DNA from: Novacetimonas cocois
GTDB lineage: Bacteria; Pseudomonadota; Alphaproteobacteria; Acetobacterales; Acetobacteraceae
Direction of reading: 5' to 3'
Length of the DNA: 64,000 nt
Assembly (NCBI RefSeq): GCF_003311635.1
Contig: NZ_QEXL01000006.1
Coordinates: 56,770 to 120,769 of the forward strand
Shown one piece after another: positions 35,316 through 44,209 of this stretch (its first letter is position 1; each line of letters starts with the position of its first letter). The translations under genes and the position numbers were made by a program. Below the pieces are notes generated by a model. That model saw only the letters and a list, made by a program, of their open reading frames with translations. It had not been told where the DNA came from and made no database searches.

Positions 35316-36356
35316 ATGAACGAATCTTCCGGAAACGAATCTTCCGGCCCGGCACCGGCACATGCGGGCCACGACCCCGCCTGCATTGCCGAACGCCTTG
35401 CGTTGTTGCGGCGGCGTGGGCTGGTCATCCGCGCCATACGCGCGTTTTTCGAGGCGCGTGGCTATCTGGAGGTCGAAACCCCCTATGCCGTGCCCACGCC
35501 GGGGGAGGAAGTGCACCTGAAGGTGTTCCGCACCGAGCAGCACAGCCCCGATGGTCAGACGCGTCCGCTGTTTTTGCACACAAGCCCTGAATTCGCGATG
35601 AAGCGCATCGTCGCGGCGACGGGACTGCCGGTGTTCCAGATGGCGCGCGTGTGGCGCAATGCGGAGGGCAGCCGCCTGCACGCGCATGAATTCACGATGC
35701 TGGAATGGTACCGTCCGGGAAGCCGCCTTTCGGATCTGATGGACGAGACGGAGGCCCTGCTGCGCGCGACGCTGCCGCCTGTGGTGCAGGGGACGCAGGT
35801 CGAAATCGCCCCGCCATTCGAGCGCCTGACGATGGCGGAGGCATTCGGGCGGTACGCAGGCGTTGACCTGCTGGCGACGGGCGATGACGCGGCCGCGCTG
35901 GCGCATGCCGCCGGGTGTGACCTGCGACCGGGTGAAAGCTGGGAGGACCTGTTCTTTCGCCTGCTGATGGAACGGGTCGAGCCGCATATCGGGCGTCGGC
36001 GTCCCACCTTCCTGACGCACTGGCCCGCCAGTCAGGCGGCCCTTGCCCGTCGTGATCCACATGATCCGCGCGTGGCATTGCGCTTCGAACTGTATGCTGA
36101 CGGGATAGAACTGGCCAACGCGTTCGAGGAACTGACCGATCGGGCGGAGCAGGAGGCGCGTTTCGTCGCCGATCGTGCCCGCCGTGCGGAGCTGTATGCA
36201 AACGACCCGGATGCGGCATGGCCGATGGACCATGCGTTTCTCGCGGCGCTGGATGCCCTGCCGCCCTGCGCGGGGATCGCGCTTGGCCTTGACCGTCTGG
36301 TGATGCTGGCGGCCGGAACACGGCGCATCAGCGATATATTGTGGCTGCCGGAATGA
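35316..36356 (+). CDS. epmA: EF-P--(R)-beta-lysine ligase EpmA (PoxA/GenX)
   Basis: A class II lysyl-tRNA synthetase-like enzyme without the anticodon-binding domain that attaches beta-lysine to EF-P Lys33. The 346 residues show motif 2 (FQMARVWRNAEG, HEFTMLEWYRPG) and motif 3 (GIALGLDRLVMLAAG). The start at 35316 yields an N-terminal NESSGNESSG tandem encoded by a 14-bp direct repeat; the longer ORF from 35205 is not family-like. Divergent from epmB-efp. Confidence 0.92.
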   Translation: MNESSGNESSGPAPAHAGHDPACIAERLALLRRRGLVIRAIRAFFEARGYLEVETPYAVPTPGEEVHLKVFRTEQHSPDGQTRPLFLHTSPEFAMKRIVAATGLPVFQMARVWRNAEGSRLHAHEFTMLEWYRPGSRLSDLMDETEALLRATLPPVVQGTQVEIAPPFERLTMAEAFGRYAGVDLLATGDDAAALAHAAGCDLRPGESWEDLFFRLLMERVEPHIGRRRPTFLTHWPASQAALARRDPHDPRVALRFELYADGIELANAFEELTDRAEQEARFVADRARRAELYANDPDAAWPMDHAFLAALDALPPCAGIALGLDRLVMLAAGTRRISDILWLPE

Positions 36357-36361
36357 AAGGA

Positions 36362-36518
36362 ATTGTTTGAAAATAGAAGGTTGGAAAATGTTGATAAAAG
36401 TTTTTGGGTGTCGCCTTTTTTCAAAAAGGCGACGTCATCAGAAGCTTTTGCAAAAAGCTTCACCAAAAACTCTTACTAATTATCAGGGCATTACCCGGCC
36501 TGCTTTTTCAAACAGTCT
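36362..36518. repeat. MITE-like palindromic repeat, copy F (full length)
   Basis: Core 36397-36474, standard order, both stem-loops intact. Its ends form terminal inverted repeats: GTTTGAAAA on the left and TTTTTCAAACAGTCT on the right. It lies between convergent epmA and thiE. Confidence 0.88.
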
Positions 36519-36557
36519 CCAGGGCCCAATGGAATGAAAAAAGGCTGCCTGCCGGGT

Positions 36558-37199
36558 TCAGCCAACCGAATCGGCTGCGGCGTCCATCGCGGCGTTCATC
36601 GCCCGCACGCCCGCGTCGGGGCCATCGGGATGTGACCATACCGCGCTGATGACCGCCAGGAAATCAGCCCCCGCACGGACCAGCGGCGCGCAGTTGTCTG
36701 GCGTGATTCCCCCGATCGCGACGACCGGCAGCTCCATCATGCCGCTCCACCATGTCAGCAGGTCGGTTCCCGCCCGGACGGATGTTTCCTTTGATACGGA
36801 AGGGAAGAATGCGCCGAACGCCACGTAATCCGCTCCGCCTTCGCCCGCGCGCATCGCCATGTCGCGGCTGTCATAGCATGAGACGCCAAGCTGCAGGTCG
36901 TCGCCAAGGATGCGCCGTGCCTCTTCCACCGTCATGTCATCCATGCCGACATGCGCGCCATCGCAGCCGGTGGAGCGGGCAAGGTCGGGACGGTCATTGA
37001 GGATGAAGGCGACGTCGCGTTCATGCGCGACCGGACGCAGCGCGTCGATGGCGCGGCGGATCGTATCGTCGGGGACGTTCTTGAGCCGCAGTTGCACCGC
37101 CGCCACCGGCCCGGCGTCAAGCGCGCGCGCCAGCAGGGGCGCGAATGCGTCGGGATCGAGCGACTCGGGCGTGACAAGATAAAGCTGGCAATCGGTCAT
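36558..37199 (-). CDS. thiE: Thiamine-phosphate synthase
   Basis: Joins the thiazole and pyrimidine phosphates into thiamine monophosphate. The 213 residues form a TIM barrel with YLVTPE at the N-terminus, VQLRLKN, FILNDRPDLA, DGAHVGMDD, GVSCYDS and AIGGITPDN, all typical of ThiE. The start at 37199 fits the family. No TPP riboswitch is seen upstream. Thiamine diphosphate is the cofactor of the transketolase in this window. Confidence 0.9.
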   Translation of the reverse strand: MTDCQLYLVTPESLDPDAFAPLLARALDAGPVAAVQLRLKNVPDDTIRRAIDALRPVAHERDVAFILNDRPDLARSTGCDGAHVGMDDMTVEEARRILGDDLQLGVSCYDSRDMAMRAGEGGADYVAFGAFFPSVSKETSVRAGTDLLTWWSGMMELPVVAIGGITPDNCAPLVRAGADFLAVISAVWSHPDGPDAGVRAMNAAMDAAADSVG

Positions 37200-37305
37200 G
37201 GTAAGTCGATCATATGACGCACATCCATCATCGGAAACAGTCCCCATGGCGCATGGGTCGGGACTGTTTCACAGTTCGTCACCGAACCGTGGTGCGTGTC
37301 ATGGG

Positions 37306-37398
37306 AAAGTTTCTGGCGAAGTTTTCTGCATAAAAGCCTTGCCGGACGCCGCCTTTTGGAACGGGACGGCACCCGAAGACTTTTGTTAATTTTCATCA
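37306..37398. repeat. MITE-like palindromic repeat, copy G (decayed, inverted core order)
   Basis: Alignable by eye to copy E rather than to the standard copies: AAAGTTTCTGGCGAAG, then CGCCGCCTTTT, CGGCACCCG and GACTTTTGTTAATTTTCA. Both stems have lost pairing. It lies between two co-directional genes. Confidence 0.55.
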
Positions 37399-37555
37399 GT
37401 CAGTGGTTTTCAAACGCCCTTTTTCGCAGGCGATCTGGGAACATCAATGATCGTGCCCGGCAGGACCGGGACCTTGGGCAGGGGAGGCCGGATTATGTTG
37501 TGCAGGCGTTCGGTCGTGGCAGGCCCTGCATTTGAAGACGATGACGATGCGCCGT

Positions 37556-37978
37556 TCAGCCTGCGGGGTGGGATCGCAGGTATCGCTGCAACGCATCTGC
37601 CGGGTTGGGACCCGCGATGACATGCGCGTCCGGACGGCCCCGCAGGCATGTCGCCCCGGTCATCCGTGCCAGCCGGACCAGCGCGTCGTGCTGTGTGCAG
37701 GCGGGTTCGACAATGACGCCCCCCAGCCCCGCACGAAGCCCTTCGGCCGCGCGGGCCGCCGCCATGCCGCAATCAAGGAAGGCGGGCATGCCGGTCCGCG
37801 CCGTCAGCGCCTTCCACCATGCGACCCCCATGAAGCAGCCGGCATCGGGTTCTGATACCAGTGCGCAGGAACTGCCGGGCCGGGCCTTCAGCGCGGTGCA
37901 TACCATTTCCATCTCCGCCGGGGTGGAAATGACGACGAAATGACGCGGAAGCGCAAAAATGTCATGATTATCGATCAT
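37556..37978 (-). CDS. Conserved-looking hypothetical protein upstream of thiE
   Basis: A 140-residue alpha/beta protein, not recognised. It alternates strands and helices (HFVVISTPAEMEMVCTAL, SCALVSEPDAG, PAFLDCGMAAARAAEGL, GVIVEPACTQHDALVRLA), resembling one half of a Rossmann or TIM-like fold. No signal peptide or TM. It is co-directional with thiE and separated from it by 356 bases with repeat copy G. The ORF shape and codon use look real. Function unknown. Confidence 0.7.
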   Translation of the reverse strand: MIDNHDIFALPRHFVVISTPAEMEMVCTALKARPGSSCALVSEPDAGCFMGVAWWKALTARTGMPAFLDCGMAAARAAEGLRAGLGGVIVEPACTQHDALVRLARMTGATCLRGRPDAHVIAGPNPADALQRYLRSHPAG

Positions 37979-38038
37979 GCTTGACGTTCAGACGCCACCG
38001 GGCGATCAGTTTGCAAGGGACCATGGCAGGAAATAAGG

Positions 38039-38323
38039 ATGAACGTGTCCAATACTGACACAACGCAGACGGGGCAGGAAGCATCCGCGCATGAGGGGAC
38101 GATTGACCCGGCGGACCGGCTGGAACAGGCGCTGACGCGTATCGCCTTTGCCATCGAATGCCGCGAACAGGGAACGTGGCCGTCGCTGCCGCCGTCTTCT
38201 TCCACGCCGGAGGTGGACCTTCAGGCGCTGGCGGCAAATATTGATGTCCTGATCGCCAGGGTGCGCGATCTTCTGGATGACGGGGAACCGGCAGCCGTGA
38301 TCGCGGATGTAAGGGGCGAATGA
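38039..38323 (+). CDS. Small hypothetical protein coupled to zapA
   Basis: A 94-residue acidic, helical protein (DPADRLEQALTRIAFAIEC, LQALAANIDVLIARVRDLLD), probably with a coiled coil, like the small DUF4164-type proteins often found before zapA in alphaproteobacteria. GGAAATAAGG precedes the ATG. Its stop overlaps the zapA start (ATGA), so coupled translation and a related role in cell division are likely but not shown. Confidence 0.75.
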   Translation: MNVSNTDTTQTGQEASAHEGTIDPADRLEQALTRIAFAIECREQGTWPSLPPSSSTPEVDLQALAANIDVLIARVRDLLDDGEPAAVIADVRGE

Positions 38324-38667
38324 CGATGGGACAGGTGACGGTACGCATCAACGGATATTCCTATACCGTCGGATGCGAGGAAGGGCAGGAACAGCACCTG
38401 CAGGCGATGGCGCAGGAAGTGGAGCGGCGAATCGACCGTATCCGCGCGCTGGGCGGTCACAGCGGCGAGGGACGGCTGCTGGCGCTGGCGGCGCTGCTGA
38501 TGGCGGACGAGATCCATGACCTGACGGCGGAAAAGATGTCCGCCGACACCGCCCACCAGCTGGCGCAGGGCCGTCAGGCCCGCGTCGAGAACGAGCGGCG
38601 TCGCGATCAGCTGGCGCATCTGGTGGAACGTGCGGAAAACATTGCAGCCGCCCTCGAACGTGACTAG
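38320..38667 (+). CDS. zapA: Cell division protein ZapA
   Basis: FtsZ-ring-associated protein of 115 residues: a small N-terminal domain (VTVRINGYSYTVGCEEGQEQ) followed by a long coiled-coil helix. The start is ATG 38320, overlapping the preceding stop; ATG 38326 with AAGGGG nine bases upstream is equally plausible. It is followed directly by a 6S RNA candidate and the formyl-THF cyclo-ligase gene, the standard order in proteobacteria. Confidence 0.92.
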   Translation: MTMGQVTVRINGYSYTVGCEEGQEQHLQAMAQEVERRIDRIRALGGHSGEGRLLALAALLMADEIHDLTAEKMSADTAHQLAQGRQARVENERRRDQLAHLVERAENIAAALERD

Positions 38668-38830
38668 ATAACAGGTGCGGGGCTGCCGGACGCGTCAGGC
38701 AACATTCAACCCCTGGGCCGATAAGCACTTCCTAAGGGAGCTGGCACTGTCGTGACCGTGGTCACGTTACCTGGCGCCCACCTGCACCTGCAGGTCCGGG
38801 AGGGCTGATAAGACCAACGGTCATGGTGGC
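38668..38830 (+). ncRNA. ssrS: 6S RNA (SsrS) candidate
   Basis: The interval between zapA and the formyl-THF cyclo-ligase gene is the conserved location of 6S RNA. The sequence can form nested stems around a central bubble: CCGGAC/GTCCGG (38686-38691 with 38794-38799), TGGGC/GCCCA (38714-38718 with 38776-38780) and a terminal hairpin CGTGACC/GGTCACG (38751-38766). The ends are not mapped and are approximate. 6S RNA inhibits sigma-70 RNA polymerase in stationary phase. Confidence 0.6.
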
Positions 38831-38840
38831 TCCGTAATTC

Positions 38841-39446
38841 ATGACGATATCCCCTGATTCCGATTCGCCCGCTCTGGCGCGGGCCAAGGCCGAACTGCGG
38901 CGGCAATGCCGGGCACGACGGGAAAATACCCCGCTCACGGCGGCCGGGGAACATGCCCTGCGCGCGGGCATCCTTGCCTGTGTGGATCAGGTCCCGGTTG
39001 GCAGTGCGATCGCCCTGGTCTGGCCATTGCCGGGGGAAATCGACCTGCGGCCGGTTTTCATGCCCCTTCACCACCGTGGCTATCGCGTCCTGCTGCCCTT
39101 TACGCCGCCACGGGGGCAGCCGCTGTCGTTCCATCACTGGCACCCTGACGTGACGATGTGCAACGGCCGATTCGCGACATGGCATCCCGACGGGCATGCC
39201 CACCGGCCCGACATGGTGTTCGTGCCGCTGCTGGCCTTTGACAGGCGGGGCGGCCGGCTGGGATACGGGGGGGGATATTACGATCGCACGCTTGCGCGGC
39301 TGCCCCATGCGATTGCGATCGGCTATGGTCTCGCCACGCAGGAGGTCGCGCACATTCCCATGGGCCCGCATGACGTGCCGCTGTCGGGCGTTGTGACGGA
39401 GCGCGAACGGATCGCGTGTCATGGTGATGCGCCCCTGCGCGGGTAA
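38841..39446 (+). CDS. ygfA: 5-formyltetrahydrofolate cyclo-ligase
   Basis: ATP-dependent conversion of 5-formyl-THF to 5,10-methenyl-THF. The 201 residues begin with the basic RRQCRARRE helix and contain the ATP/substrate loop GGRLGYGGGYYDRTL (about 135-149), diagnostic of the family. The ATG follows GTGGCTCC weakly. It lies after zapA and 6S RNA and before the metallophosphoesterase gene. Confidence 0.92.
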   Translation: MTISPDSDSPALARAKAELRRQCRARRENTPLTAAGEHALRAGILACVDQVPVGSAIALVWPLPGEIDLRPVFMPLHHRGYRVLLPFTPPRGQPLSFHHWHPDVTMCNGRFATWHPDGHAHRPDMVFVPLLAFDRRGGRLGYGGGYYDRTLARLPHAIAIGYGLATQEVAHIPMGPHDVPLSGVVTERERIACHGDAPLRG

Positions 39447-39464
39447 AGAGGAAGGTCGGGTTTT

Positions 39465-40280
39465 TTGAGGATACTGTTTCTGGGCGACATTGTCGGCCGC
39501 GTCGGCCGCGAGGCGGTGATTGACCGCCTGCCGGGATTGCGTAACGAGCTGTCGCTGGATCTGGTGGTGGTGAACGGGGAAAATGCCAGCCACGGCTTTG
39601 GCCTGTCCCCGGCCATCGGCCGTGACCTGTTCGCGGCGGGCGCCGATGTCATCACGCTGGGCAATCACAGCTGGGACCGGCGCGACATGATCGGGCATAT
39701 CGATGCCGAACCCCGCATCATCCGTCCCGCGAACTATCCCCCCGGCACGCCCGGACAGGGCAGCGTGGTGGTGGAACTGGTCAACGGGCGCAGGGCGCTG
39801 GTCATCAGCGTCATGGGGCGGCAGTTCATGGATGCGATGGACGATCCGTTCCGCGCGGTGTCGGACATCCTGTCGCGCCATCGGCTGGGGGTGACGGTGC
39901 AGGCCATCGTGGTCGATATCCATGCTGAGGCGACGAGCGAGAAATGGGCCATGGGCCACATCTGCGACGGTCGCGTGTCGCTGGTGATCGGGACGCATAC
40001 CCACACGCCAACCGCCGATCATCGCATCTTCCCCAATGGAACGGCGTTTCAGACCGATGCGGGGATGTGCGGCGATTATGACAGCGTGATCGGCATGGGC
40101 AAGGATGCCGCCATCGCGCGGTTCGTGCGCAAGATGCCGGGCGAACGCCTGCAACCGGCGGAAGGCGATGCCAGCATCGCGGGCATGATGGTGGAAACCG
40201 ATGACGCGACCGGCCTTGCCATGCGCATGGCCCCGTTGCGGCTGGGTGGGCATCTGGCGCAGACGCGTCCCGATTTCTGA
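39465..40280 (+). CDS. YmdB/TIGR00282-family metallophosphoesterase
   Basis: A 271-residue metallophosphoesterase like Bacillus YmdB, a phosphodiesterase acting on 2',3'-cyclic nucleotides and cAMP. Metal ligands are visible in FLGDIVGRVGR, VVNGENASHGFG, TLGNHSWD, VVDIHAEATSEK and GTHTHTPTAD. The start is TTG at 39465 after AGGAAGG; no in-frame ATG fits the first strand. It is probably co-transcribed with the cyclo-ligase gene 18 bases upstream. Confidence 0.9.
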   Translation: MRILFLGDIVGRVGREAVIDRLPGLRNELSLDLVVVNGENASHGFGLSPAIGRDLFAAGADVITLGNHSWDRRDMIGHIDAEPRIIRPANYPPGTPGQGSVVVELVNGRRALVISVMGRQFMDAMDDPFRAVSDILSRHRLGVTVQAIVVDIHAEATSEKWAMGHICDGRVSLVIGTHTHTPTADHRIFPNGTAFQTDAGMCGDYDSVIGMGKDAAIARFVRKMPGERLQPAEGDASIAGMMVETDDATGLAMRMAPLRLGGHLAQTRPDF

Positions 40281-40309
40281 TGGCGTGGGGACAGCCCTGT
40301 CGCGCGGAT

Positions 40310-40497
40310 GTCAGCCGTCCGCCATCCCCTGCGCGCGGCAGGCAGGGGCGACATGGGTGATGTCCTGCCGGGCTTCGTCATCCACATTGTAGCGGAATTC
40401 GCGGGGGCTGGGTGCGAAACGCCGTCAGCCGCAGGACGCGAAAGCACGCGGCGTTCCGCCCGTCCAGACGGCGGATGGTGATTGCGGACACGTCCAT
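40310..40497 (-). pseudogene. Small ORF downstream of amn, apparently frameshifted in a C5 run
   Basis: A TGATG overlap with the amn stop begins MDVSAITIRRLDGRNAAC and runs 39 codons to a stop at 40378. One base fewer in the run of five C (five G on the plus strand, 40403-40407) would continue the frame as REFRYNVDDEARQDITHV to a stop at 40310, about 61 residues. Either a real small protein ends early, or a sequencing error or a true frameshift has split it. The family is not recognised. Confidence 0.45.
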
Positions 40498-41957
40498 CAG
40501 CGAAAGGCCGGTTCGTAAAAACCCCGCAGCTTGCGCGAATGCAGCCGGCCCACGCCCTGCGCCCGCAGCTGGCGCATGGTCTCGATCCCGACAATCAGAT
40601 GCTGGCGCACGCGTTCGCGATAAAAGGCGTTGGCCATGCCACGCAGCTTCACCTCCCCATGCAGGGGCTTGTCCGAAACGCACAGCAGCGTGCCGTAGGG
40701 GACGCGGAAACGGAAACCGTTGGCCGCGATGGTGGCCGATTCCATGTCTACCGCGATGGCGCGGGTCATGTTGATGCGGGTGAACAGTGCCTCCAGCCGC
40801 AGTTCCCAGTTGCGGTTGTCGGTGGTCATGACCGTGCCGGTGCGCAGCCGGGTCTTGAGCTCCGCATCATGCAGTCCCGTCACCCGTTCGGCCACCTCCT
40901 GCAGGGCTGTCTGCACCTCCGCGATGGGGGGAACCGGGACCCATGGCGGCAGGTCCTCGTCCAGGACGTTGTCATCGCGCAGATACCCGTGGGCCAGCAC
41001 ATAATCGCCCAGCCGCTGCGTCCGGCGCAGCCCGGCACAGTGTCCCACCATCAGCCAGCAGTGCGGCCGCAGGACGGCGAGGTGGTCGGTAATCGTCTTG
41101 GCGTTGGCCGGTCCCACCCCGATATTGACCAGCGTGATGCCATCCCCGTCCGGGCGGCACAGGTGATAGGCCGGCATCTGCGGCAGGCTGCCCGCGCTGC
41201 CCTGCGGGCGGGGGGATGCCCCCCTGCGGTGGATCGTGCTTCCCGGTTCGACAAAGGCATCGTATTCGTCGCCTTTGTCGACCTGCGCATGGCCATATTC
41301 GCGAAAGGCATCGACATAGCGCTGGTAATTCGTCAGCAGGATGAAACGCTGGAAATGCCCCGGGGCCGTGCCCGTGTAATGATGCAGCCGCGCCAGCGAA
41401 TAATCGGTGCGTTCCGCCGTGAACAGCGCCAGCGGGCGCGGCGTGCCGGGACGTGGCACCTGTTCGCAGTTGGCGATGGAATCGTCGGTCATCCACAGGT
41501 CCGGCAGCGCGAAATGCTGCTGCAGCCATGCCATGTCCGCCTCCGTCAGGGAGGTGACGGCATCTTCCATCACATAGGACAGCGGAATGGGCCGCCGCGA
41601 CCGTCCCACCAGCACGGGCTGGCGGTAATGGCGCAGCAGGATATCGATCTGTTCGCGCCAGTACTCGCGAAACAGCGCCGGGTGCGTCAGGGTCGTGCCG
41701 TAAAATCCGGATTCAAGGACAATGTCGAAAGGGGGGCGCGGCATGTCGGCAGGCAGCCCGCTTTCCTGAACGAACGCGAGGTAGGGATACACCCCCTGTG
41801 CCAGATGGCGCGTATCGCGTGTCGCAAAGGCCTTGCGCAGCAGGTGTGCCGCCGTGTCGTACAGGTCGGTAATCCGTGCCACCGCCGCATCGGCGTCGTC
41901 AAAGGATTCGAAATCCGTCCCGACCTCTTCCAGCAGGCGCTTTGTCGTCGGTGTCAT
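40497..41957 (-). CDS. amn: AMP nucleosidase
   Basis: Splits AMP into adenine and ribose-5-phosphate. The 486 residues have the family length: an N-terminal domain (SGFYGTTLTHPALFREYW, the phosphate/AMP-binding region) and a C-terminal nucleoside-phosphorylase-like domain (LVNIGVGPANAKTITDHLA, GHCAGLR, and IAVDMESATIAANGFRFRV). The start at 41957 has AAGGGG at good distance. It delivers ribose-5-phosphate to the non-oxidative pentose-phosphate enzymes found in this window. A small ORF overlaps its stop. Confidence 0.92.
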   Translation of the reverse strand: MTPTTKRLLEEVGTDFESFDDADAAVARITDLYDTAAHLLRKAFATRDTRHLAQGVYPYLAFVQESGLPADMPRPPFDIVLESGFYGTTLTHPALFREYWREQIDILLRHYRQPVLVGRSRRPIPLSYVMEDAVTSLTEADMAWLQQHFALPDLWMTDDSIANCEQVPRPGTPRPLALFTAERTDYSLARLHHYTGTAPGHFQRFILLTNYQRYVDAFREYGHAQVDKGDEYDAFVEPGSTIHRRGASPRPQGSAGSLPQMPAYHLCRPDGDGITLVNIGVGPANAKTITDHLAVLRPHCWLMVGHCAGLRRTQRLGDYVLAHGYLRDDNVLDEDLPPWVPVPPIAEVQTALQEVAERVTGLHDAELKTRLRTGTVMTTDNRNWELRLEALFTRINMTRAIAVDMESATIAANGFRFRVPYGTLLCVSDKPLHGEVKLRGMANAFYRERVRQHLIVGIETMRQLRAQGVGRLHSRKLRGFYEPAFR

Positions 41958-42073
41958 GGCGCTTCCCCTTGCTCTGGTGGGGAAACTATGAAGAGGGCGG
42001 AAAAAACAATCAACTAACACGGCACGGGGCTGCCGCGCCCGTCCGGGATTTCCTTACCGGCGCGGCAGGCCGG

Positions 42074-43222
42074 TCAGTGGCGGATCAGGATATAGTTGAT
42101 CGTAAGGTCGATATCGAAATGGTCCCCGGCCATGTCCGGCGGCACGGGCGGCAGCTGCGCATTGCGGAACATCCCCACCGTCGCGGCGTCAAGGTAGTAC
42201 GATCCCGACTGCCCCGTCAGGCGCACCTTCGCCACCTGTCCATTGCGGTCCAGCACGACATGCACCGATGACGGCCCTTCCTCGCCCGCGCGGGCGGCCT
42301 CTTCGGGGTAGTACATGTGGCTGCGGATCCACTGATCCAGTTCGGAGGCGTAATCGTCGCTGACGCCATGAATCTGCGTGTTGGTGGAATAGGGGGAATT
42401 GATCTTCCCGTTGCTGACCAGCGGCCCGACGGACAGATCGATGGGCGAGCCGGAACCGCCCGCGCGGCCATGGCGGCTGCGGTGCGGCAGCGGCGATGGC
42501 GCGAATGACAGGTCCATCGGCGACTGCAGCGACGAATGCGACTGGCTGGAGGCATGATGGCGCGGCTGCTGCGCCGCATGCGTCGAATGGCCGGGGCTCT
42601 GCATGCCCGGATTGAACTGCTTCTGTTCCGTCGACTGCGGCACCGACAGGTCGGAGGGGGCCTGCGTCAGCGGCGGCGATGACGGGGTTTCCGGCGTCGG
42701 GACGTTGGGCGAGGGGGAGGAATCCTCGCTCTGTTCCTTGGGGGTCGGGGTGCTTTCCGTCGTGCTGTGCTGGCTTTCCTTGCGCGGCGCGTCGGCACCC
42801 CCGGCCATGTCGGGGGAGGACTGTCCCTGCATCCCGCTGGATGACGGGGGGGAGAATACCATCTCCACCTGCGGGGATTCGGAAGAGGAGGACGGATCGC
42901 CGTGGGGATTGTGGTGCGCGGAACTGATGAGGATGGCGCACAGCAGCGCGGTATGCAGCGCGATGGAGATGGCGGCGGCCTTGCCGGCCCCCGGTTCCTC
43001 CAGCGTGTCGGGACGGATCAGTCCCGAGGTAACGGGACGCAGCCCGCGATAGCCGGGGGGACGGGGAACAAGGTCGGGCGATTCAAGCCGTTCGTCCTGA
43101 CGGGTATGGGACCGCGATGGCGTGACAGGCGGCGCGGGGCGGACCGGCTCGTCCCCGCGCGGGATCAGTACGGGTTCCACGGCATGGCGGTACCGGGAAG
43201 AAGGACTGAGTGTCACCGACAT
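42074..43222 (-). CDS. tonB: TonB-like energy-transducing protein
   Basis: A 382-residue inner-membrane protein with a long cytoplasmic leader (about 80 residues), one TM helix (AAAISIALHTALLCAILISS), a long Pro/Ser/Gln-rich periplasmic spacer, and a C-terminal TonB domain (YYPEEAARAGEEGPSSVHVV, VRLTGQSGSYYLDAATVGMF). It should couple proton-motive force to TonB-dependent outer-membrane transport. The cytoplasmic leader and spacer are longer than in E. coli TonB. No exbBD lies alongside. The start at 43222 (MSVTLSPSS) is preferred. Confidence 0.82.
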   Translation of the reverse strand: MSVTLSPSSRYRHAVEPVLIPRGDEPVRPAPPVTPSRSHTRQDERLESPDLVPRPPGYRGLRPVTSGLIRPDTLEEPGAGKAAAISIALHTALLCAILISSAHHNPHGDPSSSSESPQVEMVFSPPSSSGMQGQSSPDMAGGADAPRKESQHSTTESTPTPKEQSEDSSPSPNVPTPETPSSPPLTQAPSDLSVPQSTEQKQFNPGMQSPGHSTHAAQQPRHHASSQSHSSLQSPMDLSFAPSPLPHRSRHGRAGGSGSPIDLSVGPLVSNGKINSPYSTNTQIHGVSDDYASELDQWIRSHMYYPEEAARAGEEGPSSVHVVLDRNGQVAKVRLTGQSGSYYLDAATVGMFRNAQLPPVPPDMAGDHFDIDLTINYILIRH

Positions 43223-43395
43223 GAAAGGGCGCGTTTCTCCGCCTTGGGGTGGCTGCTGTGATCGCAAGACAGGTTGCCGCCACTATCGTGCCATTACCTG
43301 TCCCGGCTTGCCAGCATAACTGCGGGGACGGGTCACGATGTCAAGAGCGATACAACATGTGGCCGCGTGTCTTTTCCCGTGTCGGTAGCGTTGTG

Positions 43396-44187
43396 TCAGT
43401 AGCGTTCGACGAAGCGTTCCAGAAGTTCGGCGAAGCGGTCGGGGTTTTCGACATGCAGCCAGTGCCCGGCCTTTTCGATCAGTTCAAGCCGGTGGTTGGG
43501 AAACAGGCGGCGCATCGTCGTGAAATGTTCCGCCCGGATATAGGGGGAATTCTCCCCCGCAAGGAACAGCGTCGGCCCCGGATAGCTGTAGCCCTCGGGG
43601 ATGTAGGGCCAGCTTTCGACATTGGGCATCGATTCCACGATTTCGCGCAGGCCGATGCACCAGTCGGGGTTTTCCCCCACCCGGATGTTCTGCAGCATCA
43701 GCGCGCGCACGTCGGCATTGGGAATGTAATGCTGCAGCAGCAGGTCGGCCCCCGCCCGGTTGAGGAAAGGGGGAAAGGGCACGTGGAGCATCTGTTCGCC
43801 CAGCCCGAACTGCCCGTGGCCGGTACGTGCGGGCGGAATGTCCGCGACCAGCAGGCTGTGCACCATGCCCGGATGCATCAGCGCCAGCGTCATCGCGACC
43901 TTGCCGCCCATGGAATGTCCCACCAGCGTCGCGGGCAGGGCGTCGTGATGGCCCAGCGTTTCCAGAAGGTCGGCGGACATCACGTTGTAATCCATCAGCC
44001 CGTGCGGGCTTGCACCATGATTGCGCAGGTCGATCGCCAGCGTGCGGCGCGTGCGCGCCAGGCGCCGCTGGAAAAAGCCAAGGTTGCGTGCCCGTCCGAA
44101 CAGCCCGTGCAGCAGGACAACCGGTGGTCGGCCCGCATCCCGCGTGGATGCTTCCTCCGGCCCCCGTTCAATCACATTCAGCAGCAC
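43396..44187 (-). CDS. Alpha/beta hydrolase (YbfF-like esterase)
   Basis: A 263-residue alpha/beta-fold hydrolase. It shows the oxyanion strand VVLLHGLFG, DLRNHGASP, the nucleophile elbow GHSMGG (Ser about 95), the Asp-bearing loop near LFLAGENS and the catalytic His in EKAGHWLHVENP. The pattern is that of YbfF-type acyl-CoA or ester hydrolases. Cytoplasmic, no signal. It lies 22 bases downstream of the quinone oxidoreductase gene on the same strand, so the two probably share a transcript. Confidence 0.87.
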   Translation of the reverse strand: MLLNVIERGPEEASTRDAGRPPVVLLHGLFGRARNLGFFQRRLARTRRTLAIDLRNHGASPHGLMDYNVMSADLLETLGHHDALPATLVGHSMGGKVAMTLALMHPGMVHSLLVADIPPARTGHGQFGLGEQMLHVPFPPFLNRAGADLLLQHYIPNADVRALMLQNIRVGENPDWCIGLREIVESMPNVESWPYIPEGYSYPGPTLFLAGENSPYIRAEHFTTMRRLFPNHRLELIEKAGHWLHVENPDRFAELLERFVERY

Positions 44188-44209
44188 CGCGATTACCTTG
44201 TCCCTGGAT

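Noticed and set aside
37200..37555. A TPP riboswitch before thiE
   Set aside because: No THI-box-like sequence is recognisable; the interval holds the decayed repeat copy G.
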